64,000 nucleotides of DNA, taken from assembly GCA_020002185.1 (NCBI GenBank), contig CM034538.1, positions 64,238,333-64,302,332 of the forward strand, read 5' to 3'. The translations under genes were made by a program, and so were the position numbers. The notes under the pieces are model-generated. The model was not told where the DNA came from. It did no database searches and saw only the letters and a list, made by a program, of their open reading frames with translations. The DNA comes from Paraescarpia echinospica. Lineage: Eukaryota > Annelida > Polychaeta > Sabellida > Siboglinidae. Each line of letters begins with the position of its first letter. Position 1 is the stretch's first letter. Positions 55,000 through 64,000 of the stretch are shown here, piece after piece.

Positions 55000-56515
55000 T
55001 ATCTACAACTTGGATGGTATTCCACCCAAACTACTATTGGAAATTGTAGAACAAATTAGCATATCGCTTGCAACAGTTTTCAACTTGTCATTAGAAGAGG
55101 GAGTGGTTCCTTTAGAATGGAAAGAAGCAAACATTATACCGTTATTAAAAAAAGGTTCGAGAAACAAGTCAGAAAAGTATAGACCAGTGAGTTTAACATC
55201 AGTGATTTGTAAATTATTAGAAAGACTAATTAAAGATCACATGGTGGATTTTCTTGTTAAACAAAACTTGATAAACCCATCTCAACATGGTTTTTTTAAA
55301 GCGAGGTCATGCTTAACAAACATGTTATGTTTTTTGGAAGACATCATTAAGTGGGTAGATAAGGGATCACCAGTAGATATCGTCTACTTAGATTTTCAAA
55401 AAGCTTTCGACAAAGTGCCACATCAGAGATTACTGCTTAAACTAAAGGCCCATGGCATAGGAAATGGTATAATTAACTGGATAGAACAATGGCTGATTGA
55501 CAGAAGACAACGTGTAGTAGTTGATGGGGTGGCTTCAAACTGGAAATCGGTATTGAGTGGGGTACCACAGGGATCAGTATTAGGGCCTATATTATTCCTA
55601 ATATATATCAACGATTTGGATGATGAAATAACAAGCAATGTGTTGAAATTTGCGGATGATACAAAAGTGTTTAGAAGGATTAAAAGTGATGGAGATAGAC
55701 AGCATTTACAAGATGATCTTGACAGGTTGATCAAATGGTCTGAAAAGTGGCAAATGCTGTTCAATTTTGGGAAATGTAAATGCCTCCACACAGGACATGG
55801 GAACGAAGAGGTAGAATATACAATGGGGGGTACTGTACTAAGTACTACTGAAAAAGAAAAGGACTTAGGGTTAACCATTAGTGCTGATATGAAGGTTTCA
55901 GAGCAGTGCGGAATTGCAGCTTCAAAGGGAAATAAAATCCTTGGATTAATTAGGCGAAACATAACGTATAAGGAAAAAGAGCTAATAATTGTATTCAAGC
56001 GTGGAGGCCGTATCGCAGGAAGGACATAGATATGCTAGAAAGAGTGCAGAGGAGAGCAACTAAAATGATACAAAAACTGAGGGATCTTAGTTACGAAATA
56101 CGCCTAAAAAATGCGGTTTAACAACACTAGAGACCAGGAGGTTGAGAGGAGATCAGATAGAAATGTTAAAAATATTGAAGGGTTATGAAAATATTTCTAT
56201 CAATATTTTTTTCTCAGTTAAGAAAGATAGAAGGACTAGAGGACATGAACTTACATTAGCAAAGGAGCAGTGTAGATTAGATATAAGAAAGTTCTCATTC
56301 ACACAAAGGACTGTAAATAAATGGAACAGATTATTTGCTGATTGTGTGGGTGCTAGTAGCGTGAATATGTTTAAAAATAAAATCGACACATACCTCAGAC
56401 GGGCTGGATACACATAGATAAAAGGGTCGGACTCTCGATAAGCCAAAGGGCTTCCTTGTCCACCTGCCACCTAGAGTTAATTATCTGTGTGGCAATCTTG
56501 TTAAATCTTGTTAAA
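55000..56515 (+). mobile_element. CR1-type LINE, 3' half (reverse transcriptase and 3' UTR)
   Basis: A long open frame (55010-56029) encodes an RT with EGVVPLEWKEANIIPLLKKG, YRPVSLTSVICKLLERLIKD, IVYLDFQKAFDKVPHQRLLL (catalytic Asp), SGVPQGSVLGPILFLIYIND and the catalytic FADDTKVF. DLGLTISADMKVSEQC follows. A deletion near 55990-56030 shifts the frame. C-terminal pieces continue (LERVQRRATKMIQKL, GLTTLETRRLRGDQIEML, VNKWNRLFADCVGASSVNMF) to a stop at 56415. The 3' UTR matches the fragment at 4790-4900 and ends in CTTGTTAAAT repeats. The endonuclease is missing, as in most truncated CR1 copies. The RT core is intact, so it is fairly young. Confidence 0.9.
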
Positions 56516-57620
56516 CTAGTTAATCATTCACCACACGTCTTAGGTCAATTTCCTTGACATTATTAAAACACTATACTCACGATTCTCATTTTCATTGCCC
56601 AAGTTTCGTATTCTGCAATTCTCCGTTAAATTACCTCCTTGCGGTGTCGTCCAATTTCTACTAATGACAAATCATCAGAACAGACTAAATTAGTACAAAA
56701 ACCACACTTCGTGGCTAATTCGTACAATGTATGACCTTGTCGTATAATGACAGTCGGTGATGCCTGTCGTGACAGACTGGCATTGACGAAGTGCTTGCAG
56801 ACACAAGTATCGATGTGCCGACTGATGCGCTTAGGGTTGGCGACAAGGGTATGGGCGTGTGGGGAGGAGGTCGGCAGCAGCGAAATAGCACGTTGGACTA
56901 TATACGAGATTTGCCGCAGTTTCGATTCCTCTTGCTGCCGTTCTTAAGCTTGGGTAATTTCGTTCACTCCGCGTTGCTTTACTTCCTTTGATTGTTTAAA
57001 TGCTTACCTAGCTGTGGACAGTGTGAGTATTCAGTATGTTTACGCAGAGTGGCCGAATGTTTCATAAAGTAGAGATGAAATTGCTGGAATGAATGGGTCT
57101 GGTAGGGGTGAAGTGTATAGCGCTTTAAACAGTCCTAAGGCAAGGGTAGCACGACGTATAAAGACTTACCTTTACAAGGCAGTGACATATTACAGCTACG
57201 ACTGAGGTGCCCGCCCAATCCGATGTTTTCGCTCGTTTCATTTCTAATCGATTGTGTAAATAATTAGTAATTTTTTCTCAAAAACTGCAAATTATTATTC
57301 CTCAATACAGTTAACTATTCGTGTAACTACCAACATGACCTTTTTGGTAGCAACGACAGTATTGTAATAAGTCCCCAAGTTACTTGATGAAACTATAAAG
57401 TCAGGTTCATCATGTTAGGATATATACATTATGTTACGATATATACATTATGTTCGCCGGGTTTTTGTGGAGATTAGCAAGCCAATATATTTGTTTCAAT
57501 AAACCAGAGAACCAATGTTTTCACTTGCTCATTAGTATGTAAGTCGGATATTGTTATTTTTAAAAATGGCTTCCAAAATATATTTTCCCATATATCTTAA
57601 TAACTGCGTCACCTAGAGCT
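56516..57620. other. Interval without supported gene
   Basis: AT-rich. No family features or repeats beyond short words. Confidence 0.4.
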
Positions 57621-57636
57621 ATAATGTGTGTGCCTA

Positions 57637-57719
57637 TATATATGTATATATATATATATATATATATAGGCATATATAGGCATATATATAGGCATATATA
57701 TATATATATATATATATAT
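57637..57719. repeat. (TA)n microsatellite with GGCA interruptions
   Basis: TATATA arrays with TATAGGCATA units, directly after the 3' end of the RTE LINE on the opposite strand. Confidence 0.95.
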
Positions 57720-59185
57720 CATCATCATCATTGTGCAGCCGTAGTGTCCCGTGATTGGGCAAAGGCTTCAGCATGTCGTTTCCAAATCAGCCTGTCTTGC
57801 ACTATCCTCTGCCAGATGGTGCCCTTCCAGTACTCATCTAGTTCGTCTCTACACCGTTTCGCCGGTCTTCCTCTAGACTGTTTCCCTTCGTAAAATCTCC
57901 AGGTTGTGATACGTGATGTCCATCGGTTATCTCGTAGTCTGCTGTTGTGCCCTGCCCAGGTCCACGTCTGCCTTCTGATCACGTCTATGACCATTGTCTT
58001 CTGTCTTACCGAGATGTTTTTTTTTCTCCCGACATGTGATGTTCTTTGTCTGGATGGTGAGTGTCCATGTTTCAGCGCCGTATGTCGTCGTTGGAAGTAC
58101 GCATGAGTTGAAGACTTATCTCTTCAAGTAGGTTCCAAAGTTACCCTTGAAGATGTCGCGGTGTTTGGCGAATGCTGTCCAACCTGCAGTGATTCTTCTT
58201 TGAATCTCCTTGTTTCGGTTTTTGTCTCTGATACTGTATCGCTGTCCCAGATACGTATCTGTCAACGTTTTCTATCTGCGTCGTGTTGATATATATTGAT
58301 GTGTCATTTTCTAGCATCACTTTTGTCTTCGAGATGTTCATCTTCAGACCTTGTTTTTCACTTTCATCAGCTAGCTCCTGCAGCGTGTTTTGTAGTTCTT
58401 GCGGTGTAGTAGCGCATATGAGTATGTCGTCGGCGAAGCGAAGATGGCTGAGGTACTCACCGCTTATCCTCTGGTTTATAGGTCAGTCTTCGGAATATGC
58501 TTTTGAGTGTTGTCATAAACAGCTTGGGCGATATGGTGTCACCCTGTCGTATTCCTCTCTTGATGTTGATCTTGTTGCTCTTTTTGTGTAGGTGGACAGT
58601 CACCGAGTTGATAGTGTAAATGTTTTTCAGGAGTTCTATGTACACGTCTTCTATCCCATGTTTTTGAAGGGAGTTCAGTATTACTTGAGTTTGCACCGAG
58701 TCGAAAGCCTTCTCGTAGACGAAAGCGATACAGAGCGGGATATTATATTATCGGCACTTCTCGTTCAGTTGGATTACGACGTGTATGTGGTCTGTCGTTG
58801 AGTACCTGCTTCTGAATCCTGCTTGCTCTCGTGGTTTGTTTTCGTCGAGTGTCTTCTCTAGCCTATCCGCTAGTATCTTTGTGAGTAATGTGTAGATGTT
58901 TGATAACAGACACATTGGACTGTAGTTATTTAAGTCTTTCTTAATTCCCTTCTTGAAGATTATCACCATCTATGCGTTCTTCCATGTGGTGTGTATTCGT
59001 CTTTCTGAAAAGCATTTAATATACTGCTTAGCCAGTGTCTTCGAGATGGCATCTTCTCCTGCTTTTAATGTTGCAATGTTTACATGGTCGTTTCCTGCTG
59101 TCTTCCCACTCTTCATATCTATTTGCGCTGCTTCCACCTCCCATGGTGTTACATCTGGTACCTCTTTCGGGACGGTGTGAATTAT
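57720..59185 (-). mobile_element. RTE-clade LINE, 3' part, second copy
   Basis: The minus strand carries the same family as 8590-10507: KEVPDVTPWEVEAAQ, SGKTAGNDHVNIATLKAGED, MVIIFKKGIKKDLNNYSPMC, LDENKPREQAGFRSRYSTTD, RQGDTISPKLFMTTL, MNISKTKVMLENDTSIYINT and WTWAGHNSRLRDNRWTSRIT with RGRPAKRCRDELDEYW. The 3' end is a short (GAT)n run at 57719-57731, the expected RTE tail. Internal stops remain. The 5' side ends at the SINE at 59186. Confidence 0.9.
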
Positions 59186-59510
59186 TGGGCGCAGTGCCCG
59201 GGTGGTCAGAATGCTGGACTCTAGACTGGAGGAACCGCGGTTCGAATCCCGGCGCCGGGTGGGCCGTAGTTCGGTACTGGTTAGGCTGCAGTGTCGAAAC
59301 ATGGGCAATTTCGTTCTCCCTACGTCGCCCCCTTTCCAACCCGCACCGGCCAGGGGGGAAGGGTAGGTCAACAACACCTGCATGCAAAGTACAATGAAGC
59401 CAAGGCCCTCAGTCCCCAGCAGCATCGAAAGACTCTATGACCACGAAGGCGGCTCGGGCTAGGTACAGGGGGTGCTAAGAATCTCTGGGGGAAGAAGAGC
59501 CACCGAGAGA
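59186..59510 (+). mobile_element. tRNA-derived SINE
   Basis: The head looks like a tRNA: an A-box-like TGGTCAGAATGCTGG (59203-59217) and an exact B box GGTTCGAATCC (59239-59249), flanked by complementary GCCCGGG/CGCCGGG arms. A roughly 240-bp non-tRNA body follows (GGGCCGTAGTTCGGTACTGG through GGCTCGGGCTAGGTACAGGG). The boxes are internal Pol III promoter elements. The tRNA part is too altered to be a working tRNA gene. The 3' boundary is uncertain because an RTE endonuclease fragment follows at once. Confidence 0.75.
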
Positions 59511-59514
59511 AGGT

Positions 59515-59907
59515 AAGTAGACTGAAGATAGCAAAATATAACTTAAGAACACTACTAAGAGATGAACAGTTACAAGACTGGAGGAAGAACTTATCGAAAC
59601 CAGGTTGATATTGGATATGATCGGGATCGGTGAAGTCAGAAGAAGAGAGTACTGCTTCACTACCTTACAAAGCGGCCATCTACTATGCCTTTCCCCGTCG
59701 AAAAACGGCCAAGCAGGAGGAGGCTTTCTCATAATCAAGAAATGGAAAGACAATATAGTGAGGGTTAACAGCATCAGTCCCAGAGTAGCAGAAATGATTC
59801 TATGCATAACAAAGCGCCACGAACTGAAGCTAGTACAAGTATATGCACCAACAATATCATACTCAGTAGAAGACACAGACTTCAAAAATTCTCAAAAACT
59901 TTGCTGA
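59515..59907 (+). mobile_element. RTE LINE endonuclease fragment
   Basis: The plus strand reads LDMIGIGEVRRREYCFTTLQ, SGHLLCLSPSKNGQAGGGFL, IIKKWKDNIVRVNSISPRVA and LKLVQVYAPTISYSVEDTDF, the apurinic endonuclease domain of an RTE element. It ends abruptly inside the domain at about 59900 where another LINE (minus strand) begins. It is opposite in direction to the neighbouring RTE copy. Confidence 0.8.
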
Positions 59908-60575
59908 ACAGCGGTAACAGAGATAGGTCTGTAGTTTCACACATTTTGTTTATCTCTCTTCTTGTACACAGGAACAACATTTGCTCTTTTAAAACAAGTT
60001 GGAAAAGTTCCACAATTTCAGGTCATATTAAAAAGCATAGTTAGTGGACCTGCTAATTCGGCAGCACATCCCCTAAGGATTACACCTGATATATTGTCAG
60101 GGCCGCATGCTTTGTTTACATCGGTGGTTCTTAGTACTCCGATGACATCATCATAACACACATTGATATTAGTCATTGAGTCGGATTGATATGAGGGAAT
60201 ACTTGGATAAACAAGGTTATATACTAATGTAAAGACAGATTCGAAGTGGTCAGAAAATAGTTCTGCTATGTCAGCTGGGCTGTCTGCCTCAGTTATGTAT
60301 ACTAGAGTGCAGATCTGCTGGTGTCTAAAATTCGTGCATTGCAAAATTATGTGGCAACACGGTATTGTGTTCTTTTTAACAAAACTAAAACTTTTACATT
60401 GAATGATGACATGCCAGCCAGGTTTACTAACAATCGTAGCTGTAGCATTAGAAACAGTCTGTGAACGTATGATCTGGAATCTCACATTTTCATGTTTCTG
60501 TTCAAATAAGTGTGGAAACGGGAACTTTTCAAAAAACGGCTGACTGGAATTTGGAAAGGCAAGGCCCGTAGACAC
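59908..60575 (-). mobile_element. LINE reverse-transcriptase fragment (Jockey/CR1 superfamily)
   Basis: The minus strand encodes DIAELFSDHFESVFTLVYNL, VIGVLRTTDVNKACGPDNIS, VILRGCAAELAGPLTMLFNM and, beyond 60018, degraded finger sequence (TDLSLLPLF region). These are the linker and first RT motif. It is 3'-broken at 59908. Confidence 0.75.
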
Positions 60576-61326
60576 ACAGTCACAGACCCAATCCGAAATA
60601 TATAAATAAGGCTGGTTTGTTAGAACCAGACGTCAGCGAATTGCTCTTTTCCATCTGGACATGAGGCGACATTTTTTTACGAGACGACCGGAATAAGTCA
60701 CACATAACCATGCTTATCTGGCTAAACATCATTCCTGCAGAAGCTGTTTACTTTAACATTTTGCTTCGTAATTATATAAATCCTTCTTACTAAAATTAGT
60801 TCTTAAGAGGGAGCATATTCCAAAGAGTTGGTGCAGCAACACAAAAAGCCCTAGTTCCAATGTTATTGTTGACTCTATGAACAAAACGTAGGTCAGAACT
60901 ACATGATCAAAGCTGGATAAGTTTTCTTACAGGAGTAAGCAGTGAATGCAAATAAGACGGTTGCTTACTGGTATTTAATGGTGCAGAACTTAAGTATTAT
61001 ACGATATCGTACAGGAAGCCAATGCAAATACTTCAAAAGTGGTACAGAGCGAGAAAAACAAGGAGATCTTGTAAATACCCTTGCCAGACAATTTTGAACA
61101 CGTTAACGTTTTGTTATATCCTTGCTAGCGATATTATAAAGCAGAGAATTGCAATAGTCAAGTATGCTGCTAACAAGCGCTGTTGCAATAGTTTTAGCAA
61201 TGATAAAAACAGCTGCGAAACGTTTGAGATATGTGTTGTCGGAAATTGAAGTTACTATCAACGATCACTTCTAGATTCCGCACCGAGGATGCTGGCGTGA
61301 TATACTGATTTAAAATACGGGTTTTA
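60576..61326. other. Interval with LINE-like 3' antisense traces
   Basis: 60780-61250 contains minus-strand traces of a LINE RT end (antisense of a 'GRAFCVAAPTLWNMLPLKN'-like end near 60800-60860), too decayed to delimit. Otherwise no feature. Confidence 0.35.
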
Positions 61327-61500
61327 TTTATTAATTATTAGCTTAGTTAAATACTTTGTTATTTAATTGATAAAAGTTCAATTATATTAACTGGTTCCTT
61401 AGACACACCACGTTAACATATTTTACTCATAATAATAACAACATAAATTTAACATAATATACATTATAACTGTGTATTAGTGTCGACTATGTCTTGAATA
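61327..61500. repeat. Dispersed repeat copy B
   Basis: Partner of 719-893. See that entry. Confidence 0.6.
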
Positions 61501-61529
61501 CATCAATGCAGAACACCACATTTATTTCG

Positions 61530-62155
61530 AATGGGGCGCTATATATTGTTTCCCGTGTCCCTAGATAATCTCACATCACGCCAGTCCTTCGTGCACTACA
61601 TTGGCTGTCTGTGGGGTATCATGTGCAATTCAAATTGCTCACATGATGGTGCAACACAATCTGAGAAGATCATTTCGGACTGAGTGCAGGCTGCTGCTGG
61701 GTGTACCCATGTCAAAGTCGCAACTGGGGGACAGAGCCTTTTCTGTGGCTGCACCCACACTGTGGAACAACATACCCCTATCCATTCGCTACGCTCCATC
61801 GACGGATGTATTCAAACGACAGTTAAAGACTTACTTGTTTTGCAAAACTTTTCAGTGTAGTTTTAATTATTTATGACATTTTGCATAAAATACTTGTATT
61901 GTTCATAGATAGTTCTGTATGTGTTTATTTTAGAGTTATTTTATTTATATATACTTTATTTACTTATTTATATATCTAAGACCTCTAGTTTTAATTTTCA
62001 ATAGTTTTGTATGTAGATATAAACTAGTTTTTTTAAATGTTTTTTTATTTGTATTTGTATGTATTGCTTCAATTAATTTATAAAGCGCCTTTGAGCAGTT
62101 TAGACTGAAAAGGACGCTATGTAAATATGCATATATATTATTATTATATGAACTC
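61530..62155 (+). mobile_element. LINE 3' end with (ATT)n tail
   Basis: The frame 61601-61876 encodes MVQHNLRRSFRTECRLLLGV and GDRAFSVAAPTLWNNIPLSI, FKRQLKTYLF, the common C-terminus of L2/CR1/Jockey-group ORF2. It is followed by an AT-rich 3' UTR that ends GGACGCTATGTAAATATGCA and TATTATTATTAT, the usual 3' terminus of such LINEs. Confidence 0.8.
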
Positions 62156-62329
62156 GACAATTAAGATATAATTATTCTAAACCATATATATATATATATA
62201 TATATATATTGCTGTACATGGTCAAAGCGCTGATGTTGTTGGAGGAATACATACAACGAATACATTTTGTTTAAAAGGAATCCATATAAGGGTTTTGCAA
62301 GATCGCACATTTTCTATGATTGCGATAAT

Positions 62330-63092
62330 GAACTTGAGTTAGCCATATAGTACCCGAGTGAACAAACTAGCACCGTCTTGCTTTGGCGCAATGACGACTA
62401 ACAACGTTGCTTACTCCTCCAAACAACTAGTATACTATATTGTCCCTTGCGTATGCGTAATGCTAAAACGGTTGTGCATTGTGATTTGTGTGAACAAATC
62501 ATGTAGATCCATACAAAATCATCCCAATTGCTTTGAATTAAAACAATTGTTGAAGAGAAACAATTATGTAGTATATGGCATAGCCGTGTACAAAGACTGT
62601 TCTTGTTTACGACCGCCAGCACCGTTTGCCTTGACTCTGTTATATAATTGAGGGCAGTCAACGAGAACGTCATTCAGCGGTCACGCGTTACCCGCGTGTG
62701 AACGATTCAACGACGTTGGCTTCGAATCAACTCTTCTGTTGTCCTTCATCTTGCGGCATATCTCGCAGCTGTAGATAAAGCACCTTTGCCAATATTAAGC
62801 TTAGCCTTAGGAACAACTATTTTGTGTGCGATAAAGGTTTTTGGCTGCCTGAGGATATATGAACTTGAGTTAGTCATATCGTACCCGAGTGAATAAACTA
62901 GCACAGTCTTGCTTTAGCGCAATGACGATTACAACGTTTCTTACTCCGCCAAACAGCTGGTATACTATCTCGTCCCTTGTGCATGCGTAATACTAAAACG
63001 GTTGTGTATTGTGATTTGTGTGAAGAAATTATGTATTGTGTAGATCCATGCAAAGTAATCCAAATTATTTTGAATTAAAACAATCGTTGAAG
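62330..63092. repeat. Tandem segmental duplication, offset 531 bp
   Basis: 62330-62556 and 62861-63092 share GAACTTGAGTTAG-CATAT, CCCGAGTGAA, TCTTGCTTT-GCGCAATGACG, TAAAACGGTTGTG and ATTGTGATTTGTGTGAA, with scattered changes and a small insertion (TATTGTG). The pair is old. Confidence 0.85.
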
Positions 63093-63175
63093 TGACATAA
63101 TTAGATATTATATGACATAGCCAGCATCGTTCTCCTCGTCACTGATTCATAATTGGGAACAGACAACGAGAACGT

Positions 63176-63503
63176 TGTCGCGCTTACATTTACCCGGGCG
63201 TTAAATTTTATTCGGGGGATGTTTATGTGCATATGTAAGGCATAATATTTGGCACCAGTTGATCACATAGTGATAAACGATATCCAGTAGTTAAATATGT
63301 TTCGTTTGTTGTCGTAATACGAGCGTTATAGTTAGAGTTCATAATTATAATTTGCTGTTTCAGATTTGTGACCAAGTATAAGAGTAAGTCACGTGACCTG
63401 TGCGTGGAGAGGAAACTGTTTTACGACAGAAATTGATTATGTCTGTGGGAAGCAAACATTTTATAATTTATGTTTATATATATATATATATACATATAAA
63501 TAA

Positions 63504-63539
<36 letters not shown>

Positions 63540-63572
63540 ATACATAACGCCCGGATAAATGAAAGCGCGACA
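63176..63572. mobile_element. MITE-like inverted-repeat element, about 397 bp
   Basis: The left end TGTCGCGCTTACATTTACCC-GGGCGTTA and the reverse complement of the right end TGTCGCGCTTTCATTTATCC-GGGCGTTA are inverted repeats of 28 bp with two mismatches. (TA)n occupies the middle (63474-63535). A third related end lies at 63642-63671. I see no target duplication. Confidence 0.5.
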
Positions 63573-64000
63573 GTCGTAGCTGGTGCTAAATACATTCCCT
63601 AAATAGGCGCACGCGCAGAAACTTCACCCGGATATTATTTAACGCTCGGATAAATGTAAGCGCGACACCGTCATTCAGGGATCACGCGTTACCCGCGTGT
63701 TAGTGTAGGCCACTATGTCAAAAATATTGCGTTCGTGCAGAATCGTTGCTAAAAGCAAACTTTCACTTGATTTTGCATATTTGGTTACTAAAAAAATCCA
63801 ATTAGGGTGGCAATTTTTCTACGCAGGATAAGTTGACTAAATTCAAAATGGCCGCCAAATAGTGCAAATTGCGCTAGTTTTCCATTATAATGTTATTTAA
63901 AAAAAAAACTACATGTTGGTGTCTGGAGCTTTTATCATTCACGTTATCAATTTGTATTAATACCTGTGTGTCTTAGATACATGGACAGATTGTCGTGGTA

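Noticed and set aside
59188..59262. Functional tRNA gene
   Set aside because: A and B boxes are present but the cloverleaf is imperfect and a SINE body follows directly. Better explained as a SINE head.

Overview
The window is invertebrate metazoan DNA. It holds one spliced host-type gene, an SLC16-family monocarboxylate transporter, in AT-rich sequence full of LINEs of several clades (RTE, CR1, Rex1/L2-like), a DIRS tyrosine-recombinase retrotransposon, a solo LTR, a tRNA-derived SINE, MITE-like inverted repeats and three minisatellites. The mix fits a marine invertebrate, possibly lophotrochozoan, but nothing seen fixes the species. All motif calls come from reading translations by eye, without database searches.

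Layout. 0.4-3.45 kb: four 3' exons of the transporter. 3.5-8.4 kb: a duplicated piece of its 3' flank, LINE scraps and a 44-bp minisatellite of about 64 copies. 8.6-10.5 kb: a 3' part of an RTE LINE. 10.5-12.76 and 29.1-30.0 kb: a DIRS element on the minus strand (gag, RT/RNase H, tyrosine recombinase), split by a 16.3-kb Polinton/Maverick (adintovirus-type) element at 12766-29101. The Polinton has inverted terminal repeats with AG...CT ends and a perfect 6-bp target duplication (CACGAG). Removing the insert and one CACGAG restores a continuous gag reading frame, so the boundaries are exact.

The Polinton reads on the plus strand: an RPA70-like ssDNA-binding protein, two acidic unknown ORFs, zinc-finger/protein-primed-type DNA polymerase B, a 54-aa membrane protein, packaging ATPase, two core-type proteins, a chromodomain integrase, a small membrane protein, penton-type and hexon-type capsid proteins with a basic core protein between them, and an adenain-like protease. 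A divergently transcribed gene at the left end has three apparent exons and encodes an acidic protein whose LxCxE (pRb-binding type) motif lies across an exon junction. Several genes carry lesions: three in-frame stops in PolB, and single frameshifts in the ATPase, a core protein and a membrane protein. The copy is therefore probably a decaying endogenous virus, unless these are assembly errors.

30.0-32.2 kb: Rex1/L2-like LINE, cut off abruptly. 32.2-46.6 kb: an unrecognised segment bounded by two clusters of a 14-bp dyad, GTGTC-N4-GACAC (12 sites, six per cluster), with an imperfect inverted repeat near its ends. It holds spliced ORF fragments (one HIRAN-like), a 51-bp minisatellite, a solo LTR and a pogo-like MITE. 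I read it as a candidate large undescribed mobile element. 47.4-51.0 kb: a second, decayed, minus-strand Polinton fragment with the same gene order (core, integrase, small membrane protein, penton, core, hexon). 51.0-64 kb: a cysteine-rich ORF relic, a 45-bp minisatellite, a CR1 LINE, a second RTE LINE abutting a SINE and an RTE endonuclease fragment, LINE 3' ends, and diverged tandem and dispersed duplications.
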